A stretch of 64,000 nt of DNA from Benincasa hispida (taxonomy: Eukaryota; Streptophyta; Magnoliopsida; Cucurbitales; Cucurbitaceae): NCBI RefSeq assembly GCF_009727055.1, contig NC_052356.1, positions 2,124,780 through 2,188,779 on the forward strand. The letters run 5' to 3'. The notes beneath the pieces are model-generated. The model was not told the origin of the DNA, made no database searches, and was given only the letters and a program-made list of their open reading frames with translations. Made by a program: the position numbers and the translations under genes. Below are positions 23,133 to 35,465 of this stretch, piece by piece; within the stretch, counting starts at the first letter, position 1, and each line of letters begins with the position of its first letter.

Positions 23133-23484
23133 TGTTAGATTTAGTGTCCTAAATCTTGTATATCTTACAGTTTGTACTTCGAAATAACAAATTATTTATT
23201 TAATACGATAAAAGGTATTTTATTTGAAATTTAGATTGCATTATTTCAATCCAATAAACTAAGATCCAAGGTTATGTGTTGTCACTTGAATAGTATGTGG
23301 TAGACATACAAGTGGTTCATGTTCAAGTGATAACCTAAATAGTCTATAGCAAATGGATAAAGTTGGGTGCCTTATCCTAGTAACACTGTGGATATAACCT
23401 ACTTTGTAATTGTTATATGAGTTGTAAATGTTACAGACAATATGAGTCATATTGTTCATGTGGAGACATATGAATGTGAGAACT
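23133..23484 (+). mobile_element. Truncated copia-type LTR
   Basis: Starts TGTTAGATTTAGTGTCCTAA and follows the first 350 bases of the family at 26835-28781 and 42050-43885 (CCAATAAACT, GTGGAGACATAC-like, GATAACCTAAAT, ACCTTATCC). It then breaks off at the Sirevirus integrase. No 3' part is present. Confidence 0.75.
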
Positions 23485-25700
23485 CATGTGCAATACTCAA
23501 CATGAGTTCTCTTCTTCTATAACCCCTCAATAGAACGGTGTTGTTGAAAGGAAGAATAGTACCTTTCAGGAAATGGCAAGGACTATGTTGCATGCAAAAC
23601 GTGTGCCTCTACACTTTTAGGCTGAAGCCTTGAATATAGCTTGTCATATTCACAACCGAATCTCTATTTGTCCTGAGACTATAAGCACAAACTATGAAAT
23701 TTGGAAAGGCTGCAAGCCAAATGTTGAGTATTTTCATGTGCTTGAGAGTACCTGCTATATTCTCACAGATTGAGTGTTAGGTTTTTAAAGGATCTATATT
23801 TTCTATGTTAATTTCCCAAAAATTGTATTGATTATTTGCTTTAAATACTAATTTTGTAGGTAAAACGGTCCTCGAGGCGTTTAGGAGTCATTAAGAGAAA
23901 ATTGTGCCGAAAGGATAAAAAATGCCCAAGAAAATCAACAAATTGAAGAGAACTGAGTAATTACCAAAATTCCATTGAGTATCATTGAGTAAAAGGCTAT
24001 CAAGTAATGCATCGATTAAATGCCAGTGAATGCTATCGAGTAATCAAGCAATCGAGTAATCGAGTAAATGCTAGTGAATGTCTTTGAGCATAATCAACCA
24101 TCGAGTATTTACCAGAATATTATCCAATATAATCGAGTAAAGCTGTCAAGTCATCGAGTAATTACTAAAAAGGTCATTGAGTAAATGCTATCGAGTAATC
24201 GAGCATCGTGTATTGAGTAAAGGACCATCGTGCATCGAGTATCGAGTTAAAGACAAAACGCTCGCTTTTTGCTGCAAAAACTCGATGCGTTGTAACGCTC
24301 CTCATAGCGTTGCCACGCTCTGGATTTTGATGCGATTCATCCTCCGCGCCTTGTGCAGCCAAGCGTCAGCGTAATGTTGCAACGTTAGCCCAACGCTTCT
24401 TGGCTTTTCTACGATTTAACATTGCAACGTTTGCCTTGGCATCACGACACTATCCTTGCAACAATAAATAGTTTTCTTTCACTTTTGCTAAAAGGAGGAA
24501 ACACAATTTCGATGGAGGCTAGAATTTCTCTCTATATCAATTAGTCTATGTGGTAATTTTGTTTCCTACCTAGGTTAGATTTTGATTTCTTTTTTATTTG
24601 TAATCAATAACATGTAATTCTTCATGAATTTGTCCATGGATTTATGAAGTAATTGAATCTTGTTTCTATTTCAAGAGTTCTTGCAAATTTTTTGAGTTTT
24701 CTACTTTTCTTTATCATTAGCAATCTGAATTTGAGCATTCTCGAATGTTTTTTTTTTTTTTTTTAATTCTTGAAGCATGTTGAGTGGTCTATATCTTGAG
24801 CATGTTTAGCCTAGATGCTTGGTTTAGTCATATTCACTCATGATTGAATACATTGCTTTTAATGTGTTCGATGGAATGTCTAGCCAAGATCTCCAAGAGG
24901 CAATAGTAATTGTGTGTTGAATGGTTGACTAACCTAGGATACACTAATTACTAGATTTGGAGAAAATTTGGTTAATTGAGTAAGCTATCTTAACAATTAA
25001 TCGAAGCAATTAAATCCTAGAACTTAATGAACATGTTTTCTTTTCTATATGACCACTAAGGAACCCAATAGTGGTAGAAGCATGTAGATAGATTAGGGTT
25101 AGGGCTATCCTACCTTAATCGTTGAGGATGCTTTCTTAATTAGGTTATGCTAGTTGTTCGCCTTTGTAGAGACTAATTTAATTTAGATTAAGTAAGTAGT
25201 TGCATGCTTAATCCGATTGTGAATTAAATTTGTAGAATTCAATGATAAGAATTGCAATGAATATCTAACTTGGATTAGAAGTAAGATTGTTTTAAATTTG
25301 GTTACAACTATCCTTTATCTTTTGATTTTTAGCATGTTTCTTGTCTTAATAAAAAACACTCGTTTTGTAGCTTTCATAATTAAGCTTGGTTAAAGTTATT
25401 AAATAACATTTCCCTGTGGATCGACTTCTTACTTCCACTTTAATTACAAGTTAGTTAGGTTGTTGTTCAAGCTTTATAAATATTGTTTGTTTCGGGTTAG
25501 GTAGAATTAACAACACCTACATAGCGCTCGGACATTGAGATTTTAGAAAGAAATGGGATACCAAAGCTAATGAAGGTATCTTTCTAGGGTACTCGTCTAA
25601 TAAACATGTTTATCGTGTCTTTAACAAGCGCACTTGAAATGTTACAAAATCCATCAATATCATGTTGATGACTTGTAGAATGCTGAGCATCCCTATAAAG
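23485..25700 (+). pseudogene. Sirevirus-type integrase C-terminal part, split by a solo LTR
   Basis: The frame reads NGVVERKN, EMARTMLH and FHVLES up to 23774 and resumes at 25535 with RKKWD, GIFLGYS and VYRVFN. These are the post-DDE integrase blocks of Ty1/copia elements; the wording is closest to Sireviruses. TAG stops replace Gln in PQQNG and Trp in LHFWAEA, and a TGA stands where Arg is expected at the insertion point. The N-terminal half of integrase, protease and gag are missing upstream, where a truncated LTR abuts. Confidence 0.82.
23775..25534 (+). mobile_element. Solo gypsy-type LTR (1760 bp) with target duplication TTGAG
   Basis: Begins TGTTAGG and ends TCGGACA. TTGAG lies on both sides (23770-23774 and 25535-25539), and the interrupted integrase frame is continuous across it. 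The interior has ATCGAG-rich sequence (23960-24245), GC-richer GCGTTGC/ACGCT words (24285-24450), and near the end CCCTGTGGATCGAC, a phrase typical of Athila/Tat LTR 3' ends. No internal genes are present, so it is a solo LTR left by recombination. Confidence 0.85.
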
Positions 25701-25919
25701 ATTATGAAGATCATACGATACTTCTTATGTTGCTTCGGATGCTAGTGACATCAGTTCTCCCATTCCATTGTGCAACAATGTGTGAAAAATTGATAATTAT
25801 AAACCGGTTGGTATTGAGAACGAGATGTTTCCTATATTCAGTCGTGCTTTAAAGAATCATCCTCTTAGTTACATAATTGGTAAGTTAAATACAGGTGTCT
25901 GTAATCGCAAAAAGGAGAA

Positions 25920-26834
25920 ATTGATCTATCTTAACTAATTGAAAATGTTTGTTTCACCTCTTCTATCGAGTGAAAGAATACCAATGAGGCTCTAAAAGAT
26001 GAAGTCTGGACGAATGCCATGCACGAAGAGTTAAGTCAGTTTCAACAAAATGAGGTATGAGAATTAGTCTCTCATTCAGAGAATGCAAATATTATTAAAA
26101 CAAAATGGATATTCAAAAATAAATCCGACGAAATGGAACTGTTGCTTGCAATAAGGCTCGGCTTGGGATACACTGAGGTGGAAGGTGTTGACTTTGATGG
26201 GACGTTTTCCCCTGTGGCTCGGTTGGAGGCTATTTGTCTACTTCTTGGGGTATCTTTCCTGCTCAAATTCAAATTGTATCAAATGGATGTTAAACAAACC
26301 TTTCTGAATGATGTGCTAAATGAAGACGTTCATGTTGAACAACCGAAGGGGTTTACTGACCCATCTTGCCTTCAATATATGTACAGACTTTGGAAAGCTT
26401 CGTATGGTTTAAAGCAAGCCCCAAGGGTCTAGTATGAGAGATTAATAGAATTCTTGCTACATAATGGATATTCCAGAGGCAATTATAATAAAACCTTGTT
26501 TATAAAGAGAACAAGAGAAGATTTTATAATTGCCCAGATATATGTTGTCGATATTGTATTTGGTGGATCACCACAGTCTCTTGTAAATCAATTTTTTTAT
26601 CAGATGAAAGTTGAATTCGAAATGATCATGGTGGGAGAGCTAATATATTTTCTTGGTCTTCAAGTTAAACAATTCCCTAATAGGATATTTATATCCCAAC
26701 GTAAGTAACCCAGAAATATGCTTCAAAAGTTTGGCCTCGAAAAAGCTAGTCCCAAACGCACTCCAGCCCCAACTCATGCGAGACTTACCAAAGACCCCGA
26801 TGCTACAAATGTTGATGAAGGCTTATATAGAAGC
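25920..26834 (+). pseudogene. Sirevirus-type reverse transcriptase, broken
   Basis: Blocks in order are AMHEELSQFQ, TKWIFKNK, FSPVARLEAI, YQMDVKQTFLN, VEQPKGF, YGLKQAPR, the active site QIYVVDIVFGG, YFLGLQVKQ and RTPAPTHARL. The active-site box is YVVD where the family has YVDD, so the first catalytic aspartate is lost. Frames change near 26130, 26440 and 26710. The sequence stops at 26834, where a solo LTR is inserted, and continues at 28782. Confidence 0.88.
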
Positions 26835-28781
26835 TATTGGGATTGATGCCCTAAATCTCATAGGGTTCTATAGTTTGTAAATATTGTAGGAACAAACATT
26901 TTTGTGATTAATAATATTTGATATTTTATTCACTCTGTCTATGAAATATATGATATTTTAGTTGCATTAACCATAAGCCAATAAACTAACATCCAAGGTT
27001 ATCGTTGTAACTTAAACATGTATGTGGAGACATACAAGTGGATCATGTTTAAGTGATAACCTAAATGGTTTGTAGTATATAGATAAGGCTAGATACCTTA
27101 TCCTGTTGACATTACGAGTATGGTCCGCTTTGTAGATATTACAAATTTTGTAAAGTACTACAAATGATATAATCTTGATCATTCATGTATTGAACATACG
27201 AGTGGGGATATTCTATACAAAGGAGTTTGTATAAGACCGAACCACGAAATGTTTAGTCTCGTTATATAACGCCGTTCATAATAGAGACTTCCATTTCACT
27301 AGGATGACCATAGGTAACATGACCTTAATCCTGAGTGAGTTGTGAACTCCTGCCTGTGAGGGCGGTCTTTTGATTTGTATGGGTGGGAGTGGCCAGATTA
27401 TCGACTCAACAAACCTATCATTTTGGGGATTCGTCTGATTGGGAAGCTGGGAACTCAGCTACACAAGATGGAATTCTCTCCTTCCTCAAAGCAGGGATAA
27501 GTAGATGAATTGCTCCCTTAAGGGTTGATTCCGGATCTTGAACAATGTGACGTCACACCATCTCTTAGCTCGAGAGGGATTTAGTCATAGTAGAACTATG
27601 ATCTATTGTTCATTAGAGGGATCAGTGGTACTTAAGGAGTTAGATGTAATTATAGGGGCAAAACGGTAATTTGGCCCAGTTGTACTTACGATCAATTTAT
27701 GAAAGGTCATCGTACTGTCGATTGGTTATATTCAATGGACATAGAAATATATCTGTAGTGCAAAGAGTGCAGTTGTCAGTCTTTAGTGGAGTGCCCGACA
27801 GTCAACGGATGGTGGATAAAGTAATTAAAGAGTTTAATTATTTATTCATGTACCGTTGGAGCTTCAAGCTACATGTCCATAAGGTCCCCGTGGTAGCTCA
27901 AAGGATTTAGTTGAGAATCAGTTTCTAGATTTATTTGAAATGTTCAAATTAATAAGAAGGAATTTAATTATATATGATATAATTGACATAATGTATTTGA
28001 TACATTAATTGGAGGAACAAATATTTGAAGATTATTTAAATATATTTTCTTTGAATAAGATTCATAGTTGTTAAATTTAATATAATATGATTTATATTAA
28101 ATGCCATAAAATAGAGAAAAAGAACTATGGTTTATATATTGTATATGATGCAATATTAAAACTATATGTTATAAATATAATATGATAAGTTGGTTATCAT
28201 ATTTATTTATAATTATTAATTATTTGATAATTAAACCTTTTTCCTCTCCAACCACCCTTAGTGGGAAGTTAATCAGTTTTTATGCCTTTTGGGATAAATG
28301 AAATATGATTTTATTATTCCAAAAAGAAGAGTTACACGACTTGTGAAGTCTACTACAGGATTTGCTTCAGAGTCTACACGATAGACACTTCACCTCCACG
28401 ATTGAGAAAACTCTATGCGATAGATAAGTTCTTCCTTGATCCTTTTCCTCCTCCAACTCCAAAACACCCTCCTAACTAAAATAGCCAGAGCCCACCATTG
28501 GGTTCTCACACCGAGAATACCAAGGTTTGGTTCAACTTCTTGTTGCTGTTTGGAGTGTTCGTGCTTGATCGATGCGTTCGTGAAGGTTCGCGGGATTAAC
28601 GCGAAGAAGAGTTCTTCAAAGGTATAATCTCTTAAATCTTGTTTCTTATTTAGAAAGCATGTTGTAATTTATGTTTTGATGCATCATCTGTATTATTAAC
28701 TATAAATGTTTGCGTTCAATCGAAATGAGATTTGGATGATCTACTTCCGTTCATAGGTTCTCTGTAAAACGAGTTCCTTCA
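26835..28781 (+). mobile_element. Solo copia-type LTR (1947 bp) with target duplication GAAGC
   Basis: Begins TATTGGGATTGATG (the usual TGTTGGG with G to A) and ends GTTCCTTCA. GAAGC flanks it at 26830-26834 and 28782-28786, and the RNase H frame of the host continues across it. Its interior matches the LTRs at 42050-43885 and 61785-62919. No internal region remains. Confidence 0.9.
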
Positions 28782-29436
28782 GAAGCATGATTGGTAGTCT
28801 TCTTTATTTATAGCCAATCATCCAGACATCGCTTATGCTGTGACAATTTATGCTAGATATCAGTCTAACTGAAAGAAAAGTCATATGATAAGTGTTAAAT
28901 GGATTCTCAAATACATCAGTGGGATAGTGGACTATGGCCTTCTTTATTCCTCTAATTCTAATGGACTTCTCGTGGGATATTGTGATGCTAACTTGGCTGA
29001 AAATTCAGAAGATAGAAAAAGCACATCCAAAGGATATTTATTCTTAGGAAACAATCTCATATCTTGGTTTAGCAAGAAGTGGGAATTATGTTTCCTTGTC
29101 AGCTGCTGAAGCTGAATAATAGCTGTTGGTAGTAGTTGCACCCAACTCATGTGGATGAATAGATGCTTTAGGAGTATGATGTTACCTAAGATGTCATGAC
29201 CTTGTTTTGTGACAATATGAGTGCTATCAACATTTCCAAAAATCCTTTCATCATAGCAGAACTAAGCACATTGATATCAGACACCACTTCATCAAAGAAT
29301 TTATCGAGTCTAAGGCTACATCGGTTGAACATGTCAATACTGACAAACAAATTGTGGACATCTTCACAAAATAGTTGAATACTTCTCACTTTGAATCCCT
29401 TTGTGCTACTCTTGGGGTGTGCCGAATTGATTTATA
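28782..29436 (+). pseudogene. Sirevirus-type RNase H
   Basis: Blocks [74 protein letters not shown] and the closing TLGVCRI follow the order of Ty1/copia RNase H. The wording, particularly LGNNLISW and the ending, is of Sirevirus type. Stops and frame changes lie near 28860, 29110 and 29270. The domain would degrade the RNA strand during reverse transcription. It is followed after about 125 bases by an env-like reading frame. Confidence 0.85.
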
Positions 29437-29561
29437 GCAATTAATTTCTATTTTGCGATTCAATCCTCAAACGGTTTTGGTGTTAGTTTTTTCCCTATTT
29501 CTCCGATCATGTTGAGTTCAATTATCTCCCTATATTTCTTCCTCAAGTGTTGTTATTCCTC

Positions 29562-31651
29562 ATGGTCAACATTTGGAGTGGTACTCATACTTCTGACAAG
29601 AGAATGGTGAGATTGAAGCAAAAAAATAATAAAAAAAGGCATGTCAGTCCAGATATTTCGTCGGCTAGGGCAGACATTCCCAATGCTTCCATTGAAGAAT
29701 CCTCTTCTAAGCGATCTCACACGGACTCTCTTTCTTTGATATCCCTTCCCAGAGATTCAGGGAGTCTGCTAAAGATGTTTCTGTTGTCCAAGCCTTCTTG
29801 CATGTTGGCAATTCCAGTCAGTCGAAGCCTCTTGTCATTCACCCTCTTTCTATGGTTCTGTAAGATGGCTCTATTGTGAAGAATGTCGACGATGATGAGA
29901 CTAAGCCTCCCATAAGTTCTACTGATGTTCAGAATCTGTTGAGTACCTTTACTACTGAAGAGGGTGCAACGGTTCCCTCAATTCCTCACTCTTTTGATTT
30001 TGAATTTGATGTTCCTTTTTCATGTACTGTTGTGCCTGAATTGTTGCGGATTCTGTTGTTGCTCGCGATGCGACTAGCCTTGCTGATGTTGCTTCTGATA
30101 CTGGTAATGTTATTTTTGGTTTTGCTCATGTGGTCTCTTCGACTAATGCAGAGAAGGTATTTAATGGTATCCCAAATGTTACTAACATTCTTCTTAACAT
30201 GAGAGATTCTGTTGTTCATTCTGAGCAAAGTCATGTGAGGTTTTCTCTAATTGCTTCTTCTTCTTGCCTAGGTGATCATGTTATGGCTTCCTCCCTTTCT
30301 ATTGATTCTAATGGTGGGCTTTCTATTTCTTACTCGAATTCTACCGAGGGGATTGTGTCAATTTCCTCTGATGACAATATTTCTATTGCCGCACTTGGGC
30401 AAGCCAAAGAAGGGGGCCTCTATGACTATGGCTGTTGATTGTGGTCCTTCTTCTCGCACTTGCTAAAACAGAACACCCCATAAGAAGAAAAGCCCTGACT
30501 TCTAATCTGACCCTTGTGTGCAAATTTCTTTCTCTAGTAGTGAAGAAGACATACCTTTGTCAATGACAAACTCGTTCAGGAGTTGATCGTCGCAAAATTC
30601 CTTATAAAGTCCCTTCTTTGCCTATTGATGGAATATCCATTCATAGCGAGGACAATGTTCTACAGTGAAAGTATGTGATGCAGCGATGTATTGCTAATGA
30701 GAAGGTTTCGTCTGACAAGACCAAGTCTTGTTTGGAAATTATGGACATTCAACGTGTTGAACTTCTCAAAACTATTGTCAACCTTGGTCCCTTTTATCCT
30801 CAGTTGATGAGGGAGTTCATCGTCAATCTTTCAATCTTTCTTCCAAGTTCAACGACACCAGTTCTCCTAATTATCAGAAGGTCCATATTAGAGGCACTTG
30901 TTTCACCATTTCTCCTACTATTATTAATGATTATCTAAAGTGTGCTGATTCTCATTCACTTGGTGAGCATCATCCCTCCCCTGAGGATCTTGTTGCTGAG
31001 CTTACAAGTGGTACTCGGTATGTGTGGCCTTCATTTGGTCAATGGTCTACCTCCATACTCAGTGTGAAGTATGCTATTTTGTTCGAATTGACATTGCTAA
31101 TTGGTGTCCTTTGACTAATGTGTCCAATCTTTCTTCTTCTTTAGCCAGTTTTTTTATATCAGATTGGAACTTTGTCTACTTTTGATTTTAGGGTGTTTGC
31201 ATATAATCAACTTGTTCGTCAAGTTGACTCATTTGTGATCAAGTTGCCTATCTGTTTACTACGCTTATTCTCTGGTATCTTCCTGTCTTAATGCCCTGTC
31301 ATTCTTGGTTCAAATTATGCTTCAGACCCTACTCCTAAGGTTCTTAATCTCAGTTATTAGATTTTTCAGGGTTCTCATGTCCCTGACATTGTGCATAACA
31401 TCCGTCCTCCTAAGAGTTCTGACAGTCCTTTCTCTGAGGATTTGCAGGTTTAGAAAGGTGGGTTATTGATTCCTACTGAGCATGGGACTCACATCTTTCG
31501 CATTATGACTTCTGAGTCTCATACATTGAACACTGTTATCTGTGATCTGACTGATTGTCAGTCTAAAATTGATGTGCTCGTCCATCTTTTAAGTGTGTCG
31601 CTTCTGCGATCTAATGATGCTTCATCTTTTCAGCCCCCATCGTTTGATTGA
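29562..31651 (+). pseudogene. Env-like ORF of a Sirevirus-type element, broken
   Basis: After a likely ATG at 29562, open pieces in shifting frames span 2.1 kb. Recognisable blocks, in order, are PSLPIDGISIHSE (30630), NLGPFYPQLMREFIVNL (30780), ISPTIIND (30910), SVKYAI (31060), AYNQLVRQVDSF (31200) and FQGSHVPDI (31370). It ends at a TGA at 31649-31651. These blocks match proteins annotated in plant databases as envelope-like or plant transposon protein, found downstream of pol in some copia elements. A role in any envelope is unproven for plants. At least five stops or frame changes disable it. Confidence 0.75.
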
Positions 31652-31659
31652 TTTTCTTC

Positions 31660-32590
31660 TTTGTAAAAAGGGGAGATTCTTGATTGTTCGTTGTTCTGGT
31701 ATTTATTTTGGTTTCGTGTTGTTATTATTCTCTTCTCTTTTTTGTTGTTGTTGCTTTTAGGGCTGTTTCTCGAAATATTTTTTCATTAATTTAAAATGGT
31801 GTGTTTTTATTTTTCTCGTTCCCGTGTGTTCAATTGGTTTGCCAATAAAAGAAAATGTTGTGCCAAATGGGGAGCTTGTTACGGTGTTGGTTGGATGTTT
31901 TGTCTATGACTTGGTGTCGGTATTCTTTCCTTACTGGTGCCAGATTTATTGGAATGATCTTTTCCTAGTTTGGTTTATTGCTGTTGGTGGCTTTCTTACC
32001 TTATGAGGCTTGCTTTTATTTGTGTCTTATGTGTGGTTTTAGGGTAAGTCATATTCTTGCTAGTGTGGACTTATTAATTGAAATTTAGAAGAATTCCATA
32101 TGTTCGATGCTACTACTTAATTAGGGTAAGAAGCAGAACGGTTCTTTGAAGCTTAAACTGACCAAGTAGTTTTGCTATGGTAGAGTGTTGGTTGAGCATT
32201 CCTTCAACTAGCAGGTGAAAAGGGGGTGAAGTCATTGTTGTGGCATTAGACTTAGAGGGAGCCTAAATCTGCAGACTCAACATATGCAGTATCAATGTTA
32301 GAAGGAGCCTAACTTGCTTGTTAGTATTCATTTAAACTGACATTATGTAATCCTAGTTGACGTTTATATTGTAAAAACTAAGTTACGTTCTAGTGGATTT
32401 CTTTTCACTTAGGTGGATAGCCTTCGAGACGTAGGCGTGATTTTATCGAATTTGGTTAACAAGTCTCTATGTGCATCTCCCTTACTATTTACTTCTGTTT
32501 ATTTGCCTTTACTTTTGTCATTACTTTTTTACTAGCTTGTGGTATTATTGTGATTCACTCTCTTTCAGTATGAAATCTAGTGCTAAACCA
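31660..32590 (+). mobile_element. Probable 3' region and 3' LTR of the Sirevirus-type element
   Basis: A purine tract, AAAAAGGGGAGATT, at about 31665-31678 follows the env-like ORF. Further on come CCTTCGAGACGTAGGC and TTGGTTAACAAGTC (32405-32470), a phrase typical of plant copia LTR 3' ends. The second LTR is not in the window, so borders are estimates. Confidence 0.5.
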
Positions 32591-33230
32591 AAAAAAAGAA
32601 AAAAAAAAAGAAAAAATTGACCGTCGATAGTGACTGTAATTTTAGTGAATATTTTTCTTTAGTTTTAAGTTTCTCTTTTGTGGCTAATCTCAAGATATCG
32701 AATCGTGGTATTAAAATTGAAATAGTTCATGTTGGGCTATTTAGGAAACATTTATAGCTCGAGTTTAAGGGTCTTTTGTAATCTCCATGATCGTAGAACC
32801 TGTAGTTGCAGAAGATTGGATGTAGTCCCAAGTTTGGGGTGAAGAAGTATATTTTCAATGTCGTTCTCTTTTTACATTCGCTTTACTACTTGTTATTGTA
32901 TGATTGATTACATATGTGGATCTAACTTGTGATGTGAGATTTAAGATATTATTTAGTTTATTCCGCAATTATTCGTATCTCGTATAAATTTCGAACCGTT
33001 CCTAAGATAGAGCCTAAACTATATACAGAGAGAAATTTAAACTAAAAGCTTTCTTAACATACATGCTAATTATGATTTCTCACCATAACAAAGCTTTCTT
33101 AACATAGTCCAACAACAAAAAAAAAAAAAAAACAAAAACAAAAACAAACAACAACACAAAGAAGTACAATTCAGTTCATTTTACATGGACATCACACACT
33201 TGTTCAACACAACAGTAAATGATAGCAGAA
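32591..33230. other. Unassigned spacer downstream of gene B
   Basis: A-rich simple sequence at 32588-32615 and 33117-33155. A stretch around 32690-32840 may be further decayed retroelement. The 3' UTR of gene B should lie in the last 100 to 200 bases. Confidence 0.35.
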
Positions 33231-33242
33231 GAACGAATTTAA

Positions 33243-35236
33243 TTATCCAGCAAGAAGTGCCCTTATTATGGCTTTAAAGCTTTCAGTTTCATGAACTACT
33301 AAATGGCCAGCATTGGGAACCTCATGATACTGAATCCATGGAAGTTTCTGTGCTATAAAATGACTAAACTCGATCGGGACGAGACGGTCGGCGCCACCTT
33401 GCCACATATGAACAGACCCCTTATTCTCAGTGAATGGATTTGTCAATTCAAGAGGATCAAACTCCCATTTCCCAAAAGCAACAAGCATGTCTCGATGAAG
33501 GCATTCGTATTCACCTTGCTGTCTTATTTTTTCCTGAACTTGTTTGCAGCAAAAATATCAGAAGAGATAGAAATTAAATGTTCGTTCTTTGAAACAGGAT
33601 TATTATTTCGTTAATGTTATGGGATGTTTGGCAATGATGAGAAAGTGATTTATGTGATTTCTAATCAATTACTTGAAATGTGAATTCTAAATGATTTTTG
33701 TCTTGTGATTGTGAGTGATTTTCTTTTTAAAAGGATTATTATTTCATATTAAAATAAATCTACCTATTTCACTATCCTAAAATTATTAAGAAAAAATTGT
33801 ATTATTCTTTTCAAATTTTGCTATATTTTGTAAATATTTTTCTATATTTAAATATATATATAGTAACAGTCTTAAATGGAAACAGAATAAATACGTTTCC
33901 TAAAATTGCAAAGATAAAAAGAAAAGTTGTAAGATTTATATGAAAAAAGAAAAGTACCAGAGAAATAGTTGGACAATCCAAGACCTCCTTTAATAACTTT
34001 AAATCAGAATCAGTGAACAAAACTTCAACGGCCAGTGATCGGAACCATTTTTGTTTGGTCCACCAATAGTACAACCAAGGTGTGTAATGTGCAATTCCAA
34101 ATGTATATTGGAATACTTTAGGAAGCTCTTTAAAAGATTGTGTTGACAAAGCTGATGGAATCGAAGGCCACCAATAATTCACAAAAGGAACTACCAACGA
34201 AGCTCCTAACAGTCTGCAAATTAATAATTAGCTCCATTAATTAATATTTAATCAAAGAGAAAAACTAAAATTTGTTAACAATGTTGAAGAGAAATTCAAT
34301 TCTAATACCTGTGTGGAATGTATTTTAGACAACTCCAAATAGGGTATGCTCCTAATGAACATCCAATTACATAAAATTTGCTTCCAAGCTCCAATTTGTC
34401 TGCTAATTCTTGAATGTCAAATGCTTCTGTTTTTACTGACCGTGATGGATACGGGTCACTGTCTCCATAACCAGCTCTGTCATATAACACTATATATGCT
34501 TTAACCTCCTCCATAAATTCCTGGAATCATTTATAACTCAATGGTTATGAAATCGACAAACGAAGAAAACAAACAACATAAAGAGTAGGGAAATTGACGG
34601 AGAGATTTACGTAGTTCACTAACAATATATTAGCTACGTTCACGGACAGAAGGAGAAAGTATGTAGAGTTAGACAGTTTATATAACGACGCACTTTTCTA
34701 AACCCTAAGGTCAAAATCGTAAATAACATCAATACATATACAACTTAAATTTCAGGGACCCAGATAACAGATTTAAGATATTTTAAGGTATAGTATTATT
34801 TAATACATTTCTTTCCTTAGTTAAGTCAAATTTAATGAAAAGTTATGATTTATTATTTGTATTAAACGACAAGGTTTCAAAACTTTCGAGTGATGTCTAA
34901 TAACTTTTTGAACTTTCAACTTTATGTCGACTAGATTCCTAGAAAAAGACATTCATAAGTAAGAGAAGAAGAATAATGTCATACTTGTGAAACAGCTAAA
35001 TGCATATGTTTGGAAGCATTGTAGCCATGTGTCAAAATGATTTTGTGTTGAGCCATTTCCTTAGGAACTCCAAATTCTTTGTAGGCCAAATGTCTGCCAT
35101 CATTGAGCTTAACCCTAGGTGAAGTTATTGGAGGCCCTTTTGGTGTTCCACATATCTTTGGACTTGGAGGTTTTAGCGCTTGATAAATCCATGCAACAAC
35201 CACCACAGTAAATGCTATCCCTATTGCTACTATCAT
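33243..35236 (-). CDS. Alpha/beta-hydrolase B, membrane-anchored, four coding exons
   Basis: Exons 35236-34985, 34520-34309, 34213-33958 and 33533-33243 give 336 residues without a stop; all introns are GT-AG. Residues 1-24 form a hydrophobic anchor, the oxyanion HGY lies near residue 74, and the triad is Ser139 (GCSLG), Asp289 (GGADRLVP) and His317 (NAGH). Exons 2, 3 and 4 have exactly the lengths of gene A (212, 256, 291), and the protein is closely similar, so A and B are paralogues. A 903-base intron lies in the 5' UTR. Intron 1 contains a retroelement-like insert around 34590-34750. The substrate is not predictable from the sequence; a serine hydrolase or lipase-like role at a membrane is the inference. 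Confidence 0.92.
33800..33850. repeat. Half of a TATC palindromic repeat in intron 3 of gene B
   Basis: Only the right arm ending (TTTTGCTATATTTTGTAAAT) is present. This is the left limit of the block shared with the duplicated copy at 38945. Confidence 0.6.
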
Positions 35237-35299
35237 TGCCTGAGAAAAAAAAAATATATTACTCAACTCTTGTTTAATAACTATTTAATTTTTATGGAT

Positions 35300-35465
35300 T
35301 TTAAAAGGACATTTTTAAATATATAAAAATAAATCAAAATATTTATCAGATATAATAAAATTGTATAACTATCAATGATAAACGCTGATATCTATCATTG
35401 ATAGTTTTAAAATTTTATTATATCTTGTAAATATTTTCAACAATCTTGCCATTTGAAATAATTTC
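35300..35465. repeat. TATC palindromic repeat in the 5' UTR intron of gene B
   Basis: The arms ATAACTATCAATGATA and TATCATTGATAGTT are separated by a short loop, continuing into TAAAATTTTATTATATCTTG. It could fold into a hairpin within the intron RNA. Confidence 0.75.

Noticed and set aside
23133..23484. Considered as the 5' LTR of the Sirevirus-type element that follows
   Set aside because: No primer site, gag or protease follows. It runs straight into the middle of integrase, and its sequence belongs to the family of the solo LTR inserted later.
23775..25534. First placed with target duplication ATTGA and an end outside TG...CA
   Set aside because: Shifting by one base gives TTGAG on both sides and a proper TG...CA element, and the integrase frame then closes.
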